Source: Methyloterricola oryzae (lineage in GTDB: Bacteria > Pseudomonadota > Gammaproteobacteria > Methylococcales > Methylococcaceae). From it: a stretch of 64,000 bases of DNA. The notes below the pieces were generated by a model, which ran no database searches, had not been told where the DNA came from, and worked only from the letters and a program-made list of their open reading frames with translations. Location: positions 40,694 through 104,693 of the forward strand of contig NZ_JYNS01000015.1 in the NCBI RefSeq assembly GCF_000934725.1, in the 5' to 3' direction. Below are positions 1 to 9,880 of this stretch, one piece after another (positions within the stretch are counted from its first letter, which is position 1; the number at the start of each line of letters is the position of its first letter). Made by a program: the position numbers and the translations under genes.

Positions 1-27
1 GCCACCACGACCATGAGGGCGATATGA
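1..27 (+). CDS. 3' end of an upstream gene (partial), probably Tad-cluster
   Basis: The first 27 bases read in frame as the last eight codons of a gene whose body lies before the window, ending in TGA. That stop overlaps the ATG of the next gene in an ATGA arrangement, the usual sign of translational coupling. Its position just before a tadE-like gene suggests another Tad-cluster member, but eight residues are too few to identify it. Confidence 0.4.
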   Translation, partial: ATTTMRAI

Positions 28-491
28 AACGCCAACGGGGTCTGCACACCGTGGAATTCGCGCTGGTGGGGGGATTGTTCTTCGTCCTGCTGTTCGGCGC
101 GATCGAGTTCGGCCGGGCCCTATTCGTCTGGAACACACTGTCGGAAGCGACACGGCGGGGGGCCAGGCTCGCGGCCGTGTGTCCGCTTAATCACCCTTCG
201 ATCGCCAATGTCACGGTGTTCAACGCGCCGGCCAGTTCGGGCGACAGCGCGCTCCTGCATGGACTGGATACCGGCAACGTGGTGACGGAATACCTGGACG
301 AGGGCGGCGCGGTGACTGGAGTTCCCGACGACATTCGCTTTGTGCGGGTTCGGATCACGGGGTATCGGCATCTCCTCCTGATCCCGTATTTCAATCTGAC
401 ACTCAATGCACCGGAATTCGCCACGACCTTGCCTCGCGAGAGCCTGGGCGCGGTTCCCGATGCCGGTGGGGGTTCCAGCCAGTGCCCTTGA
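24..491 (+). CDS. tadE: TadE-like pseudopilin of the Tad/Flp pilus
   Basis: The 155-residue product begins with a short basic leader (MKRQRG), then the TadE-type hydrophobic stretch with its conserved glutamate (HTVEFALV, then FGAIEFGRALFVWN), which forms the single transmembrane helix and the prepilin-peptidase recognition region. The rest is a soluble domain with few conserved residues, as usual for TadE/TadF minor pseudopilins. In Tad systems these are processed by TadV/CpaA and take part in pilus assembly at the inner membrane. The start is supported by GAGGG five bases upstream and by the ATGA overlap with the preceding gene. It sits directly ahead of tadZ and tadA. TadE versus TadF cannot be separated from this window alone. 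Confidence 0.8.
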   Translation: MKRQRGLHTVEFALVGGLFFVLLFGAIEFGRALFVWNTLSEATRRGARLAAVCPLNHPSIANVTVFNAPASSGDSALLHGLDTGNVVTEYLDEGGAVTGVPDDIRFVRVRITGYRHLLLIPYFNLTLNAPEFATTLPRESLGAVPDAGGGSSQCP

Positions 492-573
492 AGATTGGGC
501 GGGTCCGGCGCCATCGAGCCCCCAGTGCGTGGTGGCACTTTGGATAAACAATTGGTCAGCGGCGGTCATCGCA

Positions 574-1770
574 ATGCGTACGACGATCAACATCCTGCTT
601 TCGGGGCACGACGAAACCGATATGGAGATTCTCCATCGGTCGGTCCAGCCGTTACCCCAGGTGAAGGTCCGCGTCAGGGCCACGGATGGCAATGTCTCCG
701 AGCTATTCTCGGACCCCACCTTCAGGCCGGATATCCTGGTGCATCTCCTCGGCCCCGCGCCGGAGCGGGAGTTGGAATGCCTTTCCAGGCTTAACGCTCC
801 TTCCCGTCCCGCCATGCTGGTCATCTACAACGGGGGCGCAGCCAGTTCGCAGCTCATGCGCCTGGCCATGCAGGCTGGAGCCCGCGATTTCGTCCTGGGG
901 CCGCAGTTTCTGGATGACGCGCTGGCGGCGATCCGCAAGATCCTCAAAGAGGAACTGGCGCGCCAGCAGGGCGGGGAGCAGGCGGTGACGGCCGTGGTAA
1001 ACGCCAAGGGCGGTGCCGGCGCTTCCACCATCGCGAGCGGCATTGCCCATGCCCTGTCCACGTCCCACGATTCCCATACCCTGCTGCTGGACCTGGATTT
1101 TCAGTTCGGGTCGCAGTGCCTGCGTCTGGACCTCTCTCCGGAACAGGGCTTGATGGAAGCTCTGGCCGCGGTCGACTCCCTGGACGAGATCGCGCTGACC
1201 GGTTATGTGGCGCAGCATGCCAGCGGCCTGCATCTCCTTACCTGCCTGAGTTCGCAGGTGGTGTTGCCGGGGGAGGTCAGCGAGGCCCGGCTGGCCCGGC
1301 TCCTGGACCTGGCCGTAGGCAGCTATTCCCACGTGGTGGTGGATCAGCCGCGGCTGATCGACCCCATCTTCAGCCTGGTGCTCGAACGGGCCGAGCACAT
1401 CATCGTGGTCCTGCAACAGGATTTGACCAGTCTGCGCGACGCCCAACGTCTGCTTAAGATCATGACGAACGATCTTGGGACCCCGGAAACTCGGATCAAA
1501 CCCGTTATAAACCGCTACTCGCGCAACAATCCGATCAGCGCGGAGGACATGCGGCAGGCCCTGGGAGTGGATGACCTCTTCCTGGTGGCGAACGATTTTG
1601 CCAATTTCCAGAAAGCGGCCAACCTCGGCGTCCCGCTTGCCGAGTACGCGCCCCATTCGGCGGCCACCCTGTCCATTCAGAAAATTGCCTTGGCGCTTGC
1701 AGGCAACCAGGTCGCACCCCGACAGGGGGCTGTGCGGCGATTCCTGTCCAGATTCCTGTCCGGAGATTGA
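574..1770 (+). CDS. tadZ: TadZ/CpaE, ParA-like ATPase localising the Tad pilus machine
   Basis: The 398-residue product has an N-terminal response-regulator-like domain (about 1-125) and a C-terminal MinD/ParA-type ATPase domain. The deviant P-loop KGGAGAST lies at residues 145-152, followed by LLLDLDFQFG and VVVDQPR as the later nucleotide-site segments. In this family the protein places the secretion ATPase at the cell pole. I chose the ATG that begins MRTTINILLSGHDE because the receiver-like fold starts there; a longer frame runs back into tadE, with possible GTG starts 42-45 bases upstream, and none has a clear Shine-Dalgarno sequence. Only 3 bases separate it from tadA. Confidence 0.85.
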   Translation: MRTTINILLSGHDETDMEILHRSVQPLPQVKVRVRATDGNVSELFSDPTFRPDILVHLLGPAPERELECLSRLNAPSRPAMLVIYNGGAASSQLMRLAMQAGARDFVLGPQFLDDALAAIRKILKEELARQQGGEQAVTAVVNAKGGAGASTIASGIAHALSTSHDSHTLLLDLDFQFGSQCLRLDLSPEQGLMEALAAVDSLDEIALTGYVAQHASGLHLLTCLSSQVVLPGEVSEARLARLLDLAVGSYSHVVVDQPRLIDPIFSLVLERAEHIIVVLQQDLTSLRDAQRLLKIMTNDLGTPETRIKPVINRYSRNNPISAEDMRQALGVDDLFLVANDFANFQKAANLGVPLAEYAPHSAATLSIQKIALALAGNQVAPRQGAVRRFLSRFLSGD

Positions 1771-1773
1771 GCT

Positions 1774-3177
1774 ATGGATCTTAAAAATCGCATTATGGAA
1801 AGGTTGGGGCGGACGGAAGCAGTGTCCAGGATTGCCGAGCCCGGTTCGACGCCACCTGCCCGAATCCCGGCGAAGCCCCAGGAACCATTGGCGGTGAGGG
1901 CGCTCAGCGAGTCTGAAATGGACTGGCTGCAGCGCATTCACCAGAAGCTGATGAGCATGATCGACCTGTCGCTGATGGGGCGCCTGGAGGACAAGCAGGC
2001 GAGAGCGCAGATCCGCGAAATTTCCGAGCGCATCATGGACGAACAGTCGGTCCCGCTGAGTGCCGCGAGCCGCCAGTTTCTCGCCAAATGCATCGAGGAC
2101 GAAATCCTGGGCCTAGGGCCTATCGAACCCCTGCTGGCCGACTCCACCATCGCCGACATTCTGGTCAATGGCAGCGGGCGCATTTACGTCGAGCGCTACG
2201 GCAAGCTGGAACTCACCCCCCTGCGATTTCAGAACGACGCCCATTTGTTGAACGTCATCGACCGCATCGTGTCGTCGGTGGGAAGACGCATCGACGAATC
2301 CTCGCCCATGGTCGATGCGCGACTCAAGGACGGATCCCGCGTCAACGCCATCATTCCGCCGCTGGCCATCGATGGCCCGACCCTGTCGATCCGCCGTTTT
2401 ACCATCGACCGACTGCACATGGAGGACATGATCGAACTGGGCACGCTCACCGCCACCATGGGCGAACTCCTCAAGGGCATCGTCAAGGCACGCCTGAACG
2501 TGCTCATTTCAGGCGGCACGGGTTCCGGGAAGACCACGCTGCTAAATGTACTTTCCGGCTATATCCCGGAAACGGAGCGGATCATCACCATCGAGGACTC
2601 GGCGGAACTGCAGTTGCAGCAACCGCATGTGGTCCGTCTGGAAACACGCCCTCCCAACATCGAGGGCAGGGGCGAAATCAGGCAGCGGGATCTGGTTCGC
2701 AACAGCTTGCGCATGCGGCCCGACCGCATCGTGGTGGGCGAGGTGCGCAGCGACGAGGCTTTCGACATGCTGCAGGCCATGAACACCGGGCATGACGGAT
2801 CGCTGACCACGGTCCATGCCAATTCATCGCGGGACGCCTTGGGGCGGCTGGAAAACATGGTGGCGATGACCGGACTGGATCTGCCTGCGCGCATGGTGCG
2901 CACGCAGATCGCCTCGGCCATCAACGTCGTGCTGCAACTGGCGCGACTGGAAGACGGTCGCCGCAAGCTCATCAGCGTGCAGGAAATCCAGGGGATGGAA
3001 GGGGACATCATCACCATGTCGGAGATATTCAGCTTCCAGAGGAAGGGGGTGGACGAGAACGGCAATGTGCTGGGTGCGTTCAGGGCAACCGGAATCGTGC
3101 CCAAATTCCACGATCGCCTGCAGAAGCGCGGCATCGATCTTTCCTTCGATATCTTCGATCCGGAACGCAGTGAATAG
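1774..3177 (+). CDS. tadA: TadA/CpaF secretion ATPase of the Tad pilus
   Basis: This 467-residue type II/IV secretion-superfamily ATPase powers Flp pilus extension and probably retraction on the cytoplasmic face of the inner membrane. Visible motifs are the Walker [10 protein letters not shown] (residues 247-255), the Asp-box region [10 protein letters not shown], the Walker B region [16 protein letters not shown] and the His-box segment [11 protein letters not shown]. The N-terminal 100 residues form the variable helical domain of CpaF proteins. Length matches the family. It lies between tadZ and tadB with gaps of 3 and 12 bases and is certainly part of the same operon. Confidence 0.95.
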   Translation: MDLKNRIMERLGRTEAVSRIAEPGSTPPARIPAKPQEPLAVRALSESEMDWLQRIHQKLMSMIDLSLMGRLEDKQARAQIREISERIMDEQSVPLSAASRQFLAKCIEDEILGLGPIEPLLADSTIADILVNGSGRIYVERYGKLELTPLRFQNDAHLLNVIDRIVSSVGRRIDESSPMVDARLKDGSRVNAIIPPLAIDGPTLSIRRFTIDRLHMEDMIELGTLTATMGELLKGIVKARLNVLISGGTGSGKTTLLNVLSGYIPETERIITIEDSAELQLQQPHVVRLETRPPNIEGRGEIRQRDLVRNSLRMRPDRIVVGEVRSDEAFDMLQAMNTGHDGSLTTVHANSSRDALGRLENMVAMTGLDLPARMVRTQIASAINVVLQLARLEDGRRKLISVQEIQGMEGDIITMSEIFSFQRKGVDENGNVLGAFRATGIVPKFHDRLQKRGIDLSFDIFDPERSE

Positions 3178-3189
3178 ACGGGAGGCATT

Positions 3190-4167
3190 ATGGACCGCGA
3201 CACCCTGATCATTTTCCTGCTGATGGTGTTCGGCGCCGTCTTTCTGCTGACGCAGTCCATCGTCGTACCGACGTTCGGCACGAGCGGCCGCGAGAGCCGC
3301 CGTTTGAGGAACCGGCTGGGCGCCATCGCGGATGCCCGCCAGACGGACAACCAGATATCGCTGATGCGGAGCAAATACCTCAAGAAGCTATCTCCGCTGG
3401 AGAAACGCCTGGAAGCCCTGCCGGGGATGCAACGGCTGGAAACCTTCATCGAACGTTCGGGCCATGCTTTTCCCGGTTACCGCCTGGTGTTGATCTGCGT
3501 CATGCTGGCCGCTGCGGCCGGATTCGCGAGTTGGCACATCATCCACAGCGGCTTCGCGGTCGTCGCAAGTTCCGCGATGGCTGGCTGGCTACCACTGTTG
3601 ACGTTGAAGGCCGACCGCAGCAGGCGCTTTGCCCTTTTCGAAGAGCAACTGCCCGACGCGCTGGATATCATGACCCGAGCGTTACGCGCCGGTTACCCGT
3701 TCAACGAAACGCTGAATCTGGTGGCCACGGAAATGGAAGCACCGATCGCGCCCGAATTCCGCATGGCGTTCGAGGAGATCAATTTTGGCGTCGAAATGCG
3801 CTGGGCCTTGCACAACCTGGTGGATCGCATGCCGAGCCTCTCGCTGATGGCCATCGTCACTACCGTTCTGGTGCAACGGGAGACCGGGGGTAACCTGGCC
3901 GAGACTTTCGAAAACATCGGTCGCCTCATTCGCGGGCGCTTCCGCTTCCATCGCCGCGTGCGCACGCTGACGGCCGAGGCGCGCATGTCGGCATGGATAC
4001 TTGCCATGGTGCCGTTCCTGATGTTCGCTGGCATGTCGATCCTCAGCAGTGATTACGTCATGACCCTGGTGCAGACGCCCATGGGGCACAAGTTGGTTTT
4101 CACCGGATTGGGATTGCTGATCCTTGGCAATCTCTGGATTCGAAGATTGATTTCCATAGATGTCTGA
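3190..4167 (+). CDS. tadB: TadB, inner-membrane platform protein of the Tad pilus
   Basis: The 325-residue protein has the T2SF (GspF-like) domain: an N-terminal membrane segment ([20 protein letters not shown]), a pair of membrane helices around residues 95-135, the characteristic cytoplasmic helical bundle beginning [19 protein letters not shown], and two C-terminal membrane helices. TadB and TadC form the membrane platform on which TadA acts. GGGAGG, six bases before the ATG, is a strong ribosome site. The end overlaps the start of tadC by 8 bases. Confidence 0.93.
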   Translation: MDRDTLIIFLLMVFGAVFLLTQSIVVPTFGTSGRESRRLRNRLGAIADARQTDNQISLMRSKYLKKLSPLEKRLEALPGMQRLETFIERSGHAFPGYRLVLICVMLAAAAGFASWHIIHSGFAVVASSAMAGWLPLLTLKADRSRRFALFEEQLPDALDIMTRALRAGYPFNETLNLVATEMEAPIAPEFRMAFEEINFGVEMRWALHNLVDRMPSLSLMAIVTTVLVQRETGGNLAETFENIGRLIRGRFRFHRRVRTLTAEARMSAWILAMVPFLMFAGMSILSSDYVMTLVQTPMGHKLVFTGLGLLILGNLWIRRLISIDV

Positions 4168-5137
4168 AGCCATGAACAGCATGTATGAAACGCTGACGGG
4201 CCTTTTCGGCGATGCGGAAACCGCGCGCCTGATGGCGATGCTGCTGCTGGCCAGCGGGATCTTCGTCGCCGGCATGGCTTTTCTGCTCGCGCTGGCCCGC
4301 TATTTCGACCCGGTACGAAAGCGCCTGGACATTCTGAACGATACGGCGGTTGCGCCGAGCTCTGCAGTGGAGCGCATGGCCGAAAAACTGGACCGCTTTT
4401 CGGGGCTTTTTCTACCCCGCAACCAGCAATTGCGGAACAGAACGGTAGACCGCCTCAGCCACGCTGGCTATCGCTCAACCAACCGGTTGCTGATTTACTA
4501 CTTCGTCCGGCTCAGCATGATGGTCGCTTTGCCAGTGGCGGTGCTGCTGGCCGCGCCGGCGTTTCCCAGGGTGCCGCCCAGCCAGTTCACGCTGTACGGG
4601 GCAATTGCCTTTCTGCTAGGCATGATCTTGCCGAGTTATTTCCTGGACAAGAAAGTGGCCGCCCATCAGCGGACATTGCGGAACGGCTTGCCCGATGCCA
4701 TCGATTTGCTGGTGGTTTGCACCGAGGCGGGGTTGGGTTTGAACGCCGCCATCCTGCGGGTGGCTCAAGTGCTGGTGGACATCCATCCGGCCCTGGCGGA
4801 GGAGTTGTTTCTTGTCACCACCGAGATGCGCGCCGGTGTCGATCGCAGCCGGTCGCTGGCAAACCTTGCCCAGCGGACCGGCCTGGATGATATCAAGGGC
4901 ATGGTGGCAGTGCTCGGGCAAAGCATGCGCTTCGGCACGAGCATCGCTCAGACCTTGCGCATCTATTCGGAGGAGTTCCGCGACAAGCGCATGCAGAAAG
5001 CCGATGAGGAAGCCGCCAAACTCGGCACAAAGATGATATTTCCACTGGCATTCTGCATTTTGCCCGGGTTTTTCATCGTTGCCCTGGGACCGACCATCAT
5101 CAGGGCGCTGGAGGTCCTTCCGACGCTGACCAAGTAA
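4160..5137 (+). CDS. tadC: TadC, second inner-membrane platform protein of the Tad pilus
   Basis: A 325-residue T2SF-domain protein paralogous to TadB. The segment RNGLPDAIDLLVVCTEAGLGLN is the TadC version of the cytoplasmic bundle, and the C-terminus ends in a hydrophobic helix (FPLAFCILPGFFIVALGPTI). It overlaps tadB by 8 bases; an internal ATG 12 bases later is also possible and would remove the overlap. Together with TadB it should form the assembly platform for the pilus rod. Confidence 0.93.
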   Translation: MSEAMNSMYETLTGLFGDAETARLMAMLLLASGIFVAGMAFLLALARYFDPVRKRLDILNDTAVAPSSAVERMAEKLDRFSGLFLPRNQQLRNRTVDRLSHAGYRSTNRLLIYYFVRLSMMVALPVAVLLAAPAFPRVPPSQFTLYGAIAFLLGMILPSYFLDKKVAAHQRTLRNGLPDAIDLLVVCTEAGLGLNAAILRVAQVLVDIHPALAEELFLVTTEMRAGVDRSRSLANLAQRTGLDDIKGMVAVLGQSMRFGTSIAQTLRIYSEEFRDKRMQKADEEAAKLGTKMIFPLAFCILPGFFIVALGPTIIRALEVLPTLTK

Positions 5138-5179
5138 CGAATTCACCCACACACCGTTTCACACAGTGCGGCTCATACC

Positions 5180-6145
5180 ATGAACAATTCAACGACAGTC
5201 AATCAAACCCGCGCCTCTTCGGCGAAGAGCGGCTCGCCCGCCTTGCAGCTAAGGCGGCTGGCGCTTCTGCTGCTTGTCGCGACGGCGCTCGGTGGCTGCG
5301 GCATCGCGTCAAAGTCGGCGAAGCCCTCCATCACCCGTCTCTACAATGGGCCATCGTCGGCAGTCTACGAAACCCTCGAAAGCCCCAAGGATGCCGAGTC
5401 CGCGCTCAAGCGGGCGGATTACTCGACTCAGCTCGGAAATATCGACGAGGCGCTTTACTACTACGTCAAAACGCTTGAGTTCGACCCCGGAAACCGGCAG
5501 GCGCTGAACAGGATTGGCGACATCCACCTTGAACGAGAAAATTATGATCCCGCCGAAGCTGCCTATCGTTTGGCCTTGAGCGCCGATCCGAAAAATGCGA
5601 ACGCCTTGATGGGGCTCGGACTCATTCAGTATCACCACGGCAAGGACACGGATGCCGCGCAGTCGCTCTCCGCCGCGTTGTCGGTCGACCCGAAGCTTTG
5701 GCGGGCGCGCAGCGTTCTAGGGCTGCTCGCCGACCGGCGCGGTGAGCACGCGGCTGCGGCGCAGGAATTTTCGAAGGCGCTGCAGATACAACCCAACAAC
5801 CCTGCGGTCCTGAACAACCTGGGGTACTCAAAATACCTGTCCGGCGATCTGAGCGGCTCCTTGCAGATGTTTGATTTGGCCCTGATGGCCGACCCGAAGT
5901 ACCCGTCCGCCTGGCTCAACAAGGGCCTGGTGTATGCTCGCCTGAACAATGAGCAAGCGGCGCTGGGGGCTTTCAAACGCGTGCTCCCCGAAGCCGATGC
6001 CTACAACAATCTGGGATACATCTGGATGATGGATGGCAGAACCGACGCCGCCTACGAATGCTTTCAGCGGGCGATTTCCCTGTCACCCACCTACCACTTA
6101 CTGGCCCACGAAAACCTGAAACGGCTGGACGCCATGAATCAATAG
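5180..6145 (+). CDS. tadD: TadD-like TPR lipoprotein
   Basis: The 321-residue product begins with a basic N-terminus and a lipoprotein signal ending in the lipobox LGGC near residue 40, so it should be anchored in the outer membrane or periplasm. The rest is a run of tetratricopeptide repeats; consensus positions recur in YYYVKTLEFDPGNRQALNR, AYRLALSADPKNANALMGLG and FSKALQIQPNNPAVLNNLGY. TadD is the TPR lipoprotein needed for assembly or stability of the Tad secretin. It follows tadC by 42 bases. No Shine-Dalgarno sequence is obvious, and the leader before the lipobox is longer than usual, so the start is less certain than the identity. Confidence 0.85.
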   Translation: MNNSTTVNQTRASSAKSGSPALQLRRLALLLLVATALGGCGIASKSAKPSITRLYNGPSSAVYETLESPKDAESALKRADYSTQLGNIDEALYYYVKTLEFDPGNRQALNRIGDIHLERENYDPAEAAYRLALSADPKNANALMGLGLIQYHHGKDTDAAQSLSAALSVDPKLWRARSVLGLLADRRGEHAAAAQEFSKALQIQPNNPAVLNNLGYSKYLSGDLSGSLQMFDLALMADPKYPSAWLNKGLVYARLNNEQAALGAFKRVLPEADAYNNLGYIWMMDGRTDAAYECFQRAISLSPTYHLLAHENLKRLDAMNQ

Positions 6146-6208
6146 AAACCATCGAATCACGGCCGGCGCCTGTTGCCTTGGCCCTGCATTACCCTTTGGA
6201 GAGCCGAC

Positions 6209-7351
6209 ATGAAAACCATACTGATCTCCACGCTTGTTGCCGCATGTCTTGGTGGAGGAGCTTCGTACGCCGCGCAAAGTGAATGGGAGCCGAATGACAC
6301 ACCGGGAGAAGCCAATGCGAATGCCTTCAGCAATCTCGATATCAAGGATGAGAGAGTCGGCCAATTGAAATCCAGTGATATCGACTTTTTCTACATCGAC
6401 GTACCCGAGAGGGCGGACCGCCCGATAACGCCAGTGTATTTTGGCTGCAATGTGCTGCTCGATGACTTCGTTTCCGGCACATGCCCCAGTGGGGCGCCAA
6501 AGTCGGAAGGCAGTGATCAGTGGACCATCGCCTATTACTCGCCAGACGGCGCTAAGCAGAGCGAATATGCCCTGAACTCCAGGTATTGCAAACAGGGCAG
6601 CGCCGATGTCAAAGGGCCATACCGGTTCCAGATGAATACCGCCACCCCTGGCCGCTACTATGTCAGCGTGACCTATATTCTCAAGCAATGCGAGGAAGAC
6701 AGTGCCGTCTATGGCATAACGCCGACTGCGGACTACACGCTGCGCGCCTTTACCACGCGCACCAAAGGAATGCCGGAGCCGAACGATGGCCAGATCGAGG
6801 CGTCGAAGATTCTGAACAACAAGCCGGTAACTGGACAGTTCGCCTCCATGTATGACCAGGACTGGTACAAATATGCAGTAACCAAGGGAAGCGATAAACC
6901 GACCCAGGTTTACTTTAGTTGCAAGGGGGCGCCATCCGGCGCTCATTTCTTCCTGAGTTGGTTCGACCCGAACGGCGTGCTGCAGAGCAGCTATGAAGTG
7001 ACGGCCCCGGAATGCCTGGGAAAGAAGTTCAACTTCGAGATGACCACCCCGGCGGCTGGCGATTACTATTTGGCCGTCACGCCGCCTACTTATCTACTCG
7101 GCGGTATCGATGTCGCAGGACCAACCGACTCATCTAAGGTTGATAACACGGATCCCGGCAGCCAAGGCTATGCCAATGCCCTCGAATTCAGCAGTCACGA
7201 CTACGTGCTGAAAGTCGCGCCTGGCAAGAAGAAGAATGCCAGCAACAGCACTGCCGCAAAAACGACTACCACCACGGCTACGACAGCAACAGGATCGAGC
7301 GCCGCCTCGGAAAAATGTTCGGGGATTTCCTGCTTTAACCAGCCGTTCTGA
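6209..7351 (+). CDS. Secreted protein with two PPC-like repeats
   Basis: The 380-residue product starts with a classical Sec signal peptide (MKTILISTLVAACLGGGASYA) preceded by TTTGGAGAG, which fixes the start 36 bases inside the longer open frame. Two repeats follow, opening with EPNDTPGEANANAFS and EPNDGQIEASKI, each with a DIDFFYIDVP / DQDWYKYAVT strand and a PGRYYVSVT / AGDYYLAVT strand. This is the pattern of the bacterial pre-peptidase C-terminal (PPC) beta-sandwich domain. There is no peptidase domain. The C-terminus is a threonine/alanine-rich linker with a final Cys pair (KCSGISCF). It is probably periplasmic or extracellular; proximity to the Tad genes suggests, but does not show, a link with the pilus. 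Confidence 0.6.
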   Translation: MKTILISTLVAACLGGGASYAAQSEWEPNDTPGEANANAFSNLDIKDERVGQLKSSDIDFFYIDVPERADRPITPVYFGCNVLLDDFVSGTCPSGAPKSEGSDQWTIAYYSPDGAKQSEYALNSRYCKQGSADVKGPYRFQMNTATPGRYYVSVTYILKQCEEDSAVYGITPTADYTLRAFTTRTKGMPEPNDGQIEASKILNNKPVTGQFASMYDQDWYKYAVTKGSDKPTQVYFSCKGAPSGAHFFLSWFDPNGVLQSSYEVTAPECLGKKFNFEMTTPAAGDYYLAVTPPTYLLGGIDVAGPTDSSKVDNTDPGSQGYANALEFSSHDYVLKVAPGKKKNASNSTAAKTTTTTATTATGSSAASEKCSGISCFNQPF

Positions 7352-7549
7352 AGCAGTCCGGCGCCGACGGCTGGACATCGCGGCCATGGTCATTGAGCGG
7401 ATGGTTTTCCCGCAAGATCGCCGCGGATTGGCCACTCAATGCAGGGTTGCCACCACAGCGGTGCCAATTATTCCACGCATCGCGCGTTGCGATGCTTTCG
7501 TAAGTATTAGGCGCGGTGACGGCCTGCAGGCCTCGGAACACGGGAATGC

Positions 7550-9880
7550 TCAAAGATTGTCGTAGCGGTTCAGGTCGAAGCGGCCTGAAGTGATGGGCTG
7601 CAGGTTGGCGTAGCGTTCGTAGAACCAGTCGGACAGCGGCCAGAAAGCCTGGGAATTGCGGCGCACGCCATAGGCATCGACCAGGGCAGACACATCGCTT
7701 TCACTCTTGAGGGCGACGATGCGCTGCACGAAATCCCCCACCTGGGCCAGTTCCAGATCGAAGAAGAAATTGGGAAAGCTTCCGATGAAATCCGGCAGCA
7801 CCGTCAGCGTGTCCTCCTGCGGCCTGCGCCGCAAATCCTCCAGGAACAAAAACGCCACGTTCTTCAGTGCCTTGTTCAGAATCAGGCTGTACACCAGCTC
7901 GCCTTTGCCTGAACGGATGCGGATATAGGACAGTTCCGGCAGCAGGTGAATCCCACCCCCCTTGAGGCGCGCCAGCACCCGCAGCTCGCGCTCCGCGCGC
8001 TGCTCCTCGGGGCTCGCGCCGGGGCGAACGCAGAAGGGCGCCTCGCAGCGATTCAGCACGTCCGCTTCGCCCGCCGCCTGCCCGGGCCGGGTGCGCAACT
8101 GGGTGAACAGTTCCCGCTTGGGATCCTGGGTACGGAACACCACGCCGGTTTCCCGATCCAGTCCATACAACGGATTCTTCAGGTCATTGCTGATTTCCGC
8201 GGCGGCGCCCCGATACCAGGAGTCGCGTTCGCGCTGGCGCATGGCCGCGGGCAGAAATCCCAGGAAATTGTTTTCCGCCTCCATGCGCATGAAGTCCATG
8301 AACAAGCGTGTGGCGAGCTGATGCCTGAGGCTGCCGAATACGTCGTAGCCCGCCACCAGCAGATAATGGATGCGCTCCATGAGGGGATAGTCCAGCACCC
8401 AGGCGGTCTTGGGCACCGCCCCCACCAGGCCGTGACTCAAGGACGCGCTGTCAAAGTGGCGGAACACGGTGAGCAGCGCCGAGTTGTTGTGTCCGTCGCC
8501 GTCCCACAGGGCGGCCAGGGTGTTGCCATCCCCGCCTCGCAGTTTGCTGATGTAGTCTTCCTTGGCCTTGAGGTATTGCAGTTGCAAGTCCGAGTAGGTG
8601 CTCCAGATATCCTCCACGGTCGGACTCTCCAACTTCTCGGTGGGCAGGCGCAATCGCTCGCCCTGCGCGACGAGGAAATGGGCGTCATTGCTGATGCGGT
8701 CCTTGTCCGGATCGAAAAACGCCACCCAGAAATGGTCCTGGATCACGTTGAGCGCCACCTGGCCGCGGCACACCGGGCCCTTCATGAAACCCTCGATGAA
8801 GAAATAGGCATCGTCCAGCAAGAACTGGTAGCGGGACTTGGGCGGCAGAGCGACGAAGGCCTTGAACGGGTTCGCCGCGATTTCAGGCTGATACCCGGGC
8901 AGGCGTGTCACATTGTATTCAGGGTCGAGGAACAGCGTCCGGTAGCGCTGCATGCGCTCGCCACTCAGTTCGTAGACCATGTGGTTCTTGTCCACGATGG
9001 TCCCCACCACTGGACGCAAACGGTAGTAGAAGCGGGCAACGCCGGGGTCGTCGAAGGGCCTGACGCTGGGGATCTCGCGGATGGGAAAACCCGGCGGACT
9101 GTAGGAGCGCACCAGCTTGAAGAATTCGCGCTCGGGTCCGCCGCGAAAATGCAGGTCGCCGGCGAACAGGTGCTCGTAAAGATAGCGGGAAACCAACCGC
9201 TCCTTGAGCGACTCGCCGTTGAGAAACGCCTCCCATCGCTCCACCTCGGCTGTCGCGAAGGCGGACACCGGCGGCGGCGGTTCCGTCCTGGCGCCCTGGC
9301 GCAACCAGGTGACGATGTCGCCGAATTGCTTGTCAGAGAGTCCCGGCATCCCATAGGGCATGCCCCACAGCGGGTGATCGGCGGCGAAGTCGGCAAATTC
9401 CTGAGGCTTTGGGCACTGCAGGTTGCGGTCCAGGCTGAAATCGAAGCTGTCCGGCAGCGCGCCCCCCTCCGGGAGGGGCTGGTCCTTTTTCAACCGCAGC
9501 ATGCGAAATAGCAGCGAATCCGCCAAACCACCCGCGCCGTCCCCGTCCACCACGGAATAGAAGCCACGCTGGCGCCACTCCGAGGTATTGCGCGCATCCA
9601 CGAACAAGCGTGTCGGGGAGATGGCGTGCCGGCGCAGATCATAGACCAAAGTCTTGCTGGCACCGCGATCAAGCCCTTCCCCGGACTCCAGCTTCAACTG
9701 GCAGGGCGCGTCATAGCAGCCGTGACAGACCACGCAGCGCGAGTCCAGAACCGGCTTGATGTCCCGATTGAAGGCGATGTGCCAATCAGCACCGCTGGCG
9801 GGCTCTGCAGCAATGCAGGAGAAAACCGGCAGCCACCCCAGGACGAAACCCAGCGTCAACCCGAGCGCCGAACCGTTCAT
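7550..9880 (-). CDS. cti: Periplasmic fatty acid cis/trans isomerase (Cti)
   Basis: The 776-residue product matches the Cti family in length and sequence. Cti is a heme-containing periplasmic enzyme that converts cis double bonds of membrane phospholipids to trans, quickly making the membrane more rigid under solvent, heat or salt stress. A signal peptide (MNGSALGLTLGFVLGWLPVF) is followed by the cytochrome-c-type heme motif C49-VV-C52-H53. The start is set by the signal peptide and by an ATGA overlap with the channel gene upstream; a longer open frame before it is just antisense to that gene. It is the last gene of the efflux operon, so it should be co-expressed with the pump. Confidence 0.9.
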   Translation of the reverse strand: MNGSALGLTLGFVLGWLPVFSCIAAEPASGADWHIAFNRDIKPVLDSRCVVCHGCYDAPCQLKLESGEGLDRGASKTLVYDLRRHAISPTRLFVDARNTSEWRQRGFYSVVDGDGAGGLADSLLFRMLRLKKDQPLPEGGALPDSFDFSLDRNLQCPKPQEFADFAADHPLWGMPYGMPGLSDKQFGDIVTWLRQGARTEPPPPVSAFATAEVERWEAFLNGESLKERLVSRYLYEHLFAGDLHFRGGPEREFFKLVRSYSPPGFPIREIPSVRPFDDPGVARFYYRLRPVVGTIVDKNHMVYELSGERMQRYRTLFLDPEYNVTRLPGYQPEIAANPFKAFVALPPKSRYQFLLDDAYFFIEGFMKGPVCRGQVALNVIQDHFWVAFFDPDKDRISNDAHFLVAQGERLRLPTEKLESPTVEDIWSTYSDLQLQYLKAKEDYISKLRGGDGNTLAALWDGDGHNNSALLTVFRHFDSASLSHGLVGAVPKTAWVLDYPLMERIHYLLVAGYDVFGSLRHQLATRLFMDFMRMEAENNFLGFLPAAMRQRERDSWYRGAAAEISNDLKNPLYGLDRETGVVFRTQDPKRELFTQLRTRPGQAAGEADVLNRCEAPFCVRPGASPEEQRAERELRVLARLKGGGIHLLPELSYIRIRSGKGELVYSLILNKALKNVAFLFLEDLRRRPQEDTLTVLPDFIGSFPNFFFDLELAQVGDFVQRIVALKSESDVSALVDAYGVRRNSQAFWPLSDWFYERYANLQPITSGRFDLNRYDNL

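Noticed and set aside
7447..7467. Terminator between the PPC protein and cti
   Set aside because: The stem (TTGCCACC/GGTGCCAA) has a C:C mismatch and only a short AT tract follows; too weak to call.
7946..9511. A 521-codon plus-strand frame antisense to cti
   Set aside because: Composition is typical of an antisense shadow in high-GC DNA (His, Gln, Gly rich), while the minus-strand frame has a signal peptide, heme motif and family match.
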